A stretch of 64,000 bases of DNA from CAWBBA01 sp963741625 (lineage in GTDB: Bacteria; Desulfobacterota; Desulfomonilia; Desulfomonilales; Desulfomonilaceae). The translations under genes and the position numbers were made by a program. The DNA lies in contig CAVUIT010000012.1 of the NCBI GenBank assembly GCA_963741625.1, forward strand, positions 868,001 through 932,000, given 5' to 3'. Positions 62,888 through 64,000 of this stretch are shown here, piece by piece (the stretch's first letter is position 1; every line of letters begins with the position of its first letter). Under the pieces are notes generated by a model, which saw only the letters and a program-made list of their open reading frames with translations, was not told where the DNA came from and did not search any database.

Positions 62888-63913
62888 ATGCTGGAAACTA
62901 TATGGTTTTTGCTGTGGGGCCTGTTGTGGGCCATATACTTCATGCTGGACGGCTTTGATCTCGGTCTGGGAACTCTACGGCCGTTTATAGCCCGCAACGA
63001 TACGGAGAGCCGAATCATCTACAACGTGATGGGCCCGTTTTGGGACGGCAACGAGGTCTGGCTGATCACCGCGGGCGGCGTCACATTCGCTGCCTTTCCC
63101 ACCACGTACGCAGTGATGTTCAGCACGCTGTATGCGCCCCTCCTCCTCATTCTGTTTGGCTTGATCATTCGCGCGGTCTCTTTCGAATTCAGAGGCCAGC
63201 TCGACAGCCCTGGGTGGAGAAAGATCTGGGATTCATGCCTGTTCGTAGGGAGCTTTGTGCCCGCGCTTCTTTTCGGCGTCGCCTTTGCAAACATATTCCA
63301 GGGCATCCCTTTTGATGACAAAGGAGTATTTCACGGAACCCTGTTCACTCTTTTGAACCCCTACGGGATTCTCGGAGGCGTGCTGTTTGTCCTTCTCTTC
63401 CTGTTGCATGGCTCCTTGTGGCTGGCCGTAAAAACCGAGGGGCCGCTTTATGACAGGGCCGCAGCGCTTTCGTCGAAGCTTTGGGTGGTGCTCCTAGTCG
63501 TGGCGGTGGTCTTCCTTGTGCACACCTGGTTTGCGACACCTCTATACAAGAATTATCTCAGTCGGCCTCTACTTTTTGTCATTCCACTGGCCACGGTTGT
63601 AGCTCTGCTGATCACGAGATTATTTATTGCTAAAAAAGCGTGGTGGAATGCCTGGTTTGCGTCTTGTCTGACCATAGTAGGCGCTACGCTGTTCGGAGTT
63701 GTGGGGCTCTATCCAAACCTGTATCCATCGAGCCTGAACCCGGCTTTCAGCCTCACCGCGTTCAATTCATCATCCAGTCCTCTGACGCTGAAGATTATGC
63801 TGGTCGTGGCTCTGATATTTGTGCCGATCGTAATTCTATATCAGGGGTGGGTCTACTACCTCTTCAAAGACAAGGTTACCCTCGAACACCTTGAGTCAGA
63901 CGAGGCTTACTGA
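62888..63913 (+). CDS. cydB: Cytochrome bd ubiquinol oxidase subunit II
   Basis: A 341-residue membrane subunit with about eight helices. The start MLETIWFLLWGLLWAIYF and DGFDLGLGTLRPFIARND are typical, and VMGPFWDGNEVWLITAGG is the conserved motif in the first half. GAGGAGG precedes the ATG, which lies three bases after cydA. No cydX-like small gene is visible before the window ends at 64000; the last 87 bases show no feature. Confidence 0.96.
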   Translation: MLETIWFLLWGLLWAIYFMLDGFDLGLGTLRPFIARNDTESRIIYNVMGPFWDGNEVWLITAGGVTFAAFPTTYAVMFSTLYAPLLLILFGLIIRAVSFEFRGQLDSPGWRKIWDSCLFVGSFVPALLFGVAFANIFQGIPFDDKGVFHGTLFTLLNPYGILGGVLFVLLFLLHGSLWLAVKTEGPLYDRAAALSSKLWVVLLVVAVVFLVHTWFATPLYKNYLSRPLLFVIPLATVVALLITRLFIAKKAWWNAWFASCLTIVGATLFGVVGLYPNLYPSSLNPAFSLTAFNSSSSPLTLKIMLVVALIFVPIVILYQGWVYYLFKDKVTLEHLESDEAY

Positions 63914-64000
63914 TCAGTTAAGGGAGTTCAACACAAGCGCATATACAGAAACAAAAGGCACGAGTGGACATTCGTTGCGAACAGTTCCATTCTGCCGAAA

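Overview
The window reads as a chromosomal segment of a mesophilic, mostly anaerobic Desulfobacterota-type bacterium (former Deltaproteobacteria; sulfate-reducing or syntrophic lineages). This is inference. It rests on a superoxide reductase (desulfoferrodoxin), rubrerythrin, several rubredoxins, a rubredoxin:oxygen oxidoreductase-type flavodiiron protein, an iron-sulfur flavoprotein and a DVU0298-type HEAT protein next to cytochrome bd oxidase. A MeaB chaperone and a fused transaldolase/glucose-6-phosphate isomerase also fit. No rRNA, transposase, integrase or CRISPR array was seen.

Layout. 0-7 kb: tal-pgi fusion, a small conserved protein, UppP, a periplasmic FKBP, Maf and YggS in an overlapping pair, and an SCP2 protein. 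7-14 kb: HD hydrolase, serine hydrolase, two alpha/beta-hydrolase esterases, an NlpC/P60-like secreted protein and a lipoprotein. 14-20 kb: nadK-recN-GNAT on the minus strand, rarA, and a 5'-nucleotidase. 20.4-22 kb: tRNA-Pro followed by two back-to-back HEPN/MNT modules. 22-28.6 kb: RdgB, a penicillin acylase, MeaB, a rhodanese, a duplicated-domain protein and a ferritin-like protein. 28.7-33.2 kb: small proteins plus the ybeY-PgpH-phoH cluster. 33.6-41.7 kb: MazG, small proteins, a TrpF-like protein, GH57, DUF362 protein and Era. 41.8-48 kb: tRNA-Ser, an aromatic-rich secreted protein, Tmk, a metallophosphoesterase, an alcohol dehydrogenase and a four-repeat secreted protein. 47.8-50.6 kb: purine salvage pair mtnP-ade. 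50.7-52.9 kb: a 7TM diguanylate cyclase.

The most coherent system is the 52.9-63.9 kb block, all on the plus strand. It runs: Fur/PerR regulator with a palindromic operator, rubrerythrin, desulfoferrodoxin, CX4C rubredoxin, thioredoxin-fold protein, exported peroxiredoxin, octaheme hydroxylamine-oxidoreductase-like cytochrome c, a Cys-rich rubredoxin-like protein, iron-sulfur flavoprotein, flavodoxin, rubredoxin, flavodiiron oxygen reductase, HEAT protein and cytochrome bd oxidase. It looks like a near-complete kit for removing O2, superoxide, peroxide and probably reactive nitrogen species in an anaerobe.

Seven conserved genes are each split by a single-base frameshift: the NlpC/P60-like gene, penicillin acylase, GH57, mtnP, ade, the thioredoxin-fold gene and the octaheme cytochrome. 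At least three breaks lie in short homopolymers and are repaired by adding or removing one base. An eighth gene, the esterase at 9.1 kb, has a broken N-terminus. This pattern suggests indel errors in the assembly more than seven independent pseudogenes, so the broken genes are annotated here over their full reconstructed spans. Two families of short dispersed palindromic repeats occupy several intergenic gaps.
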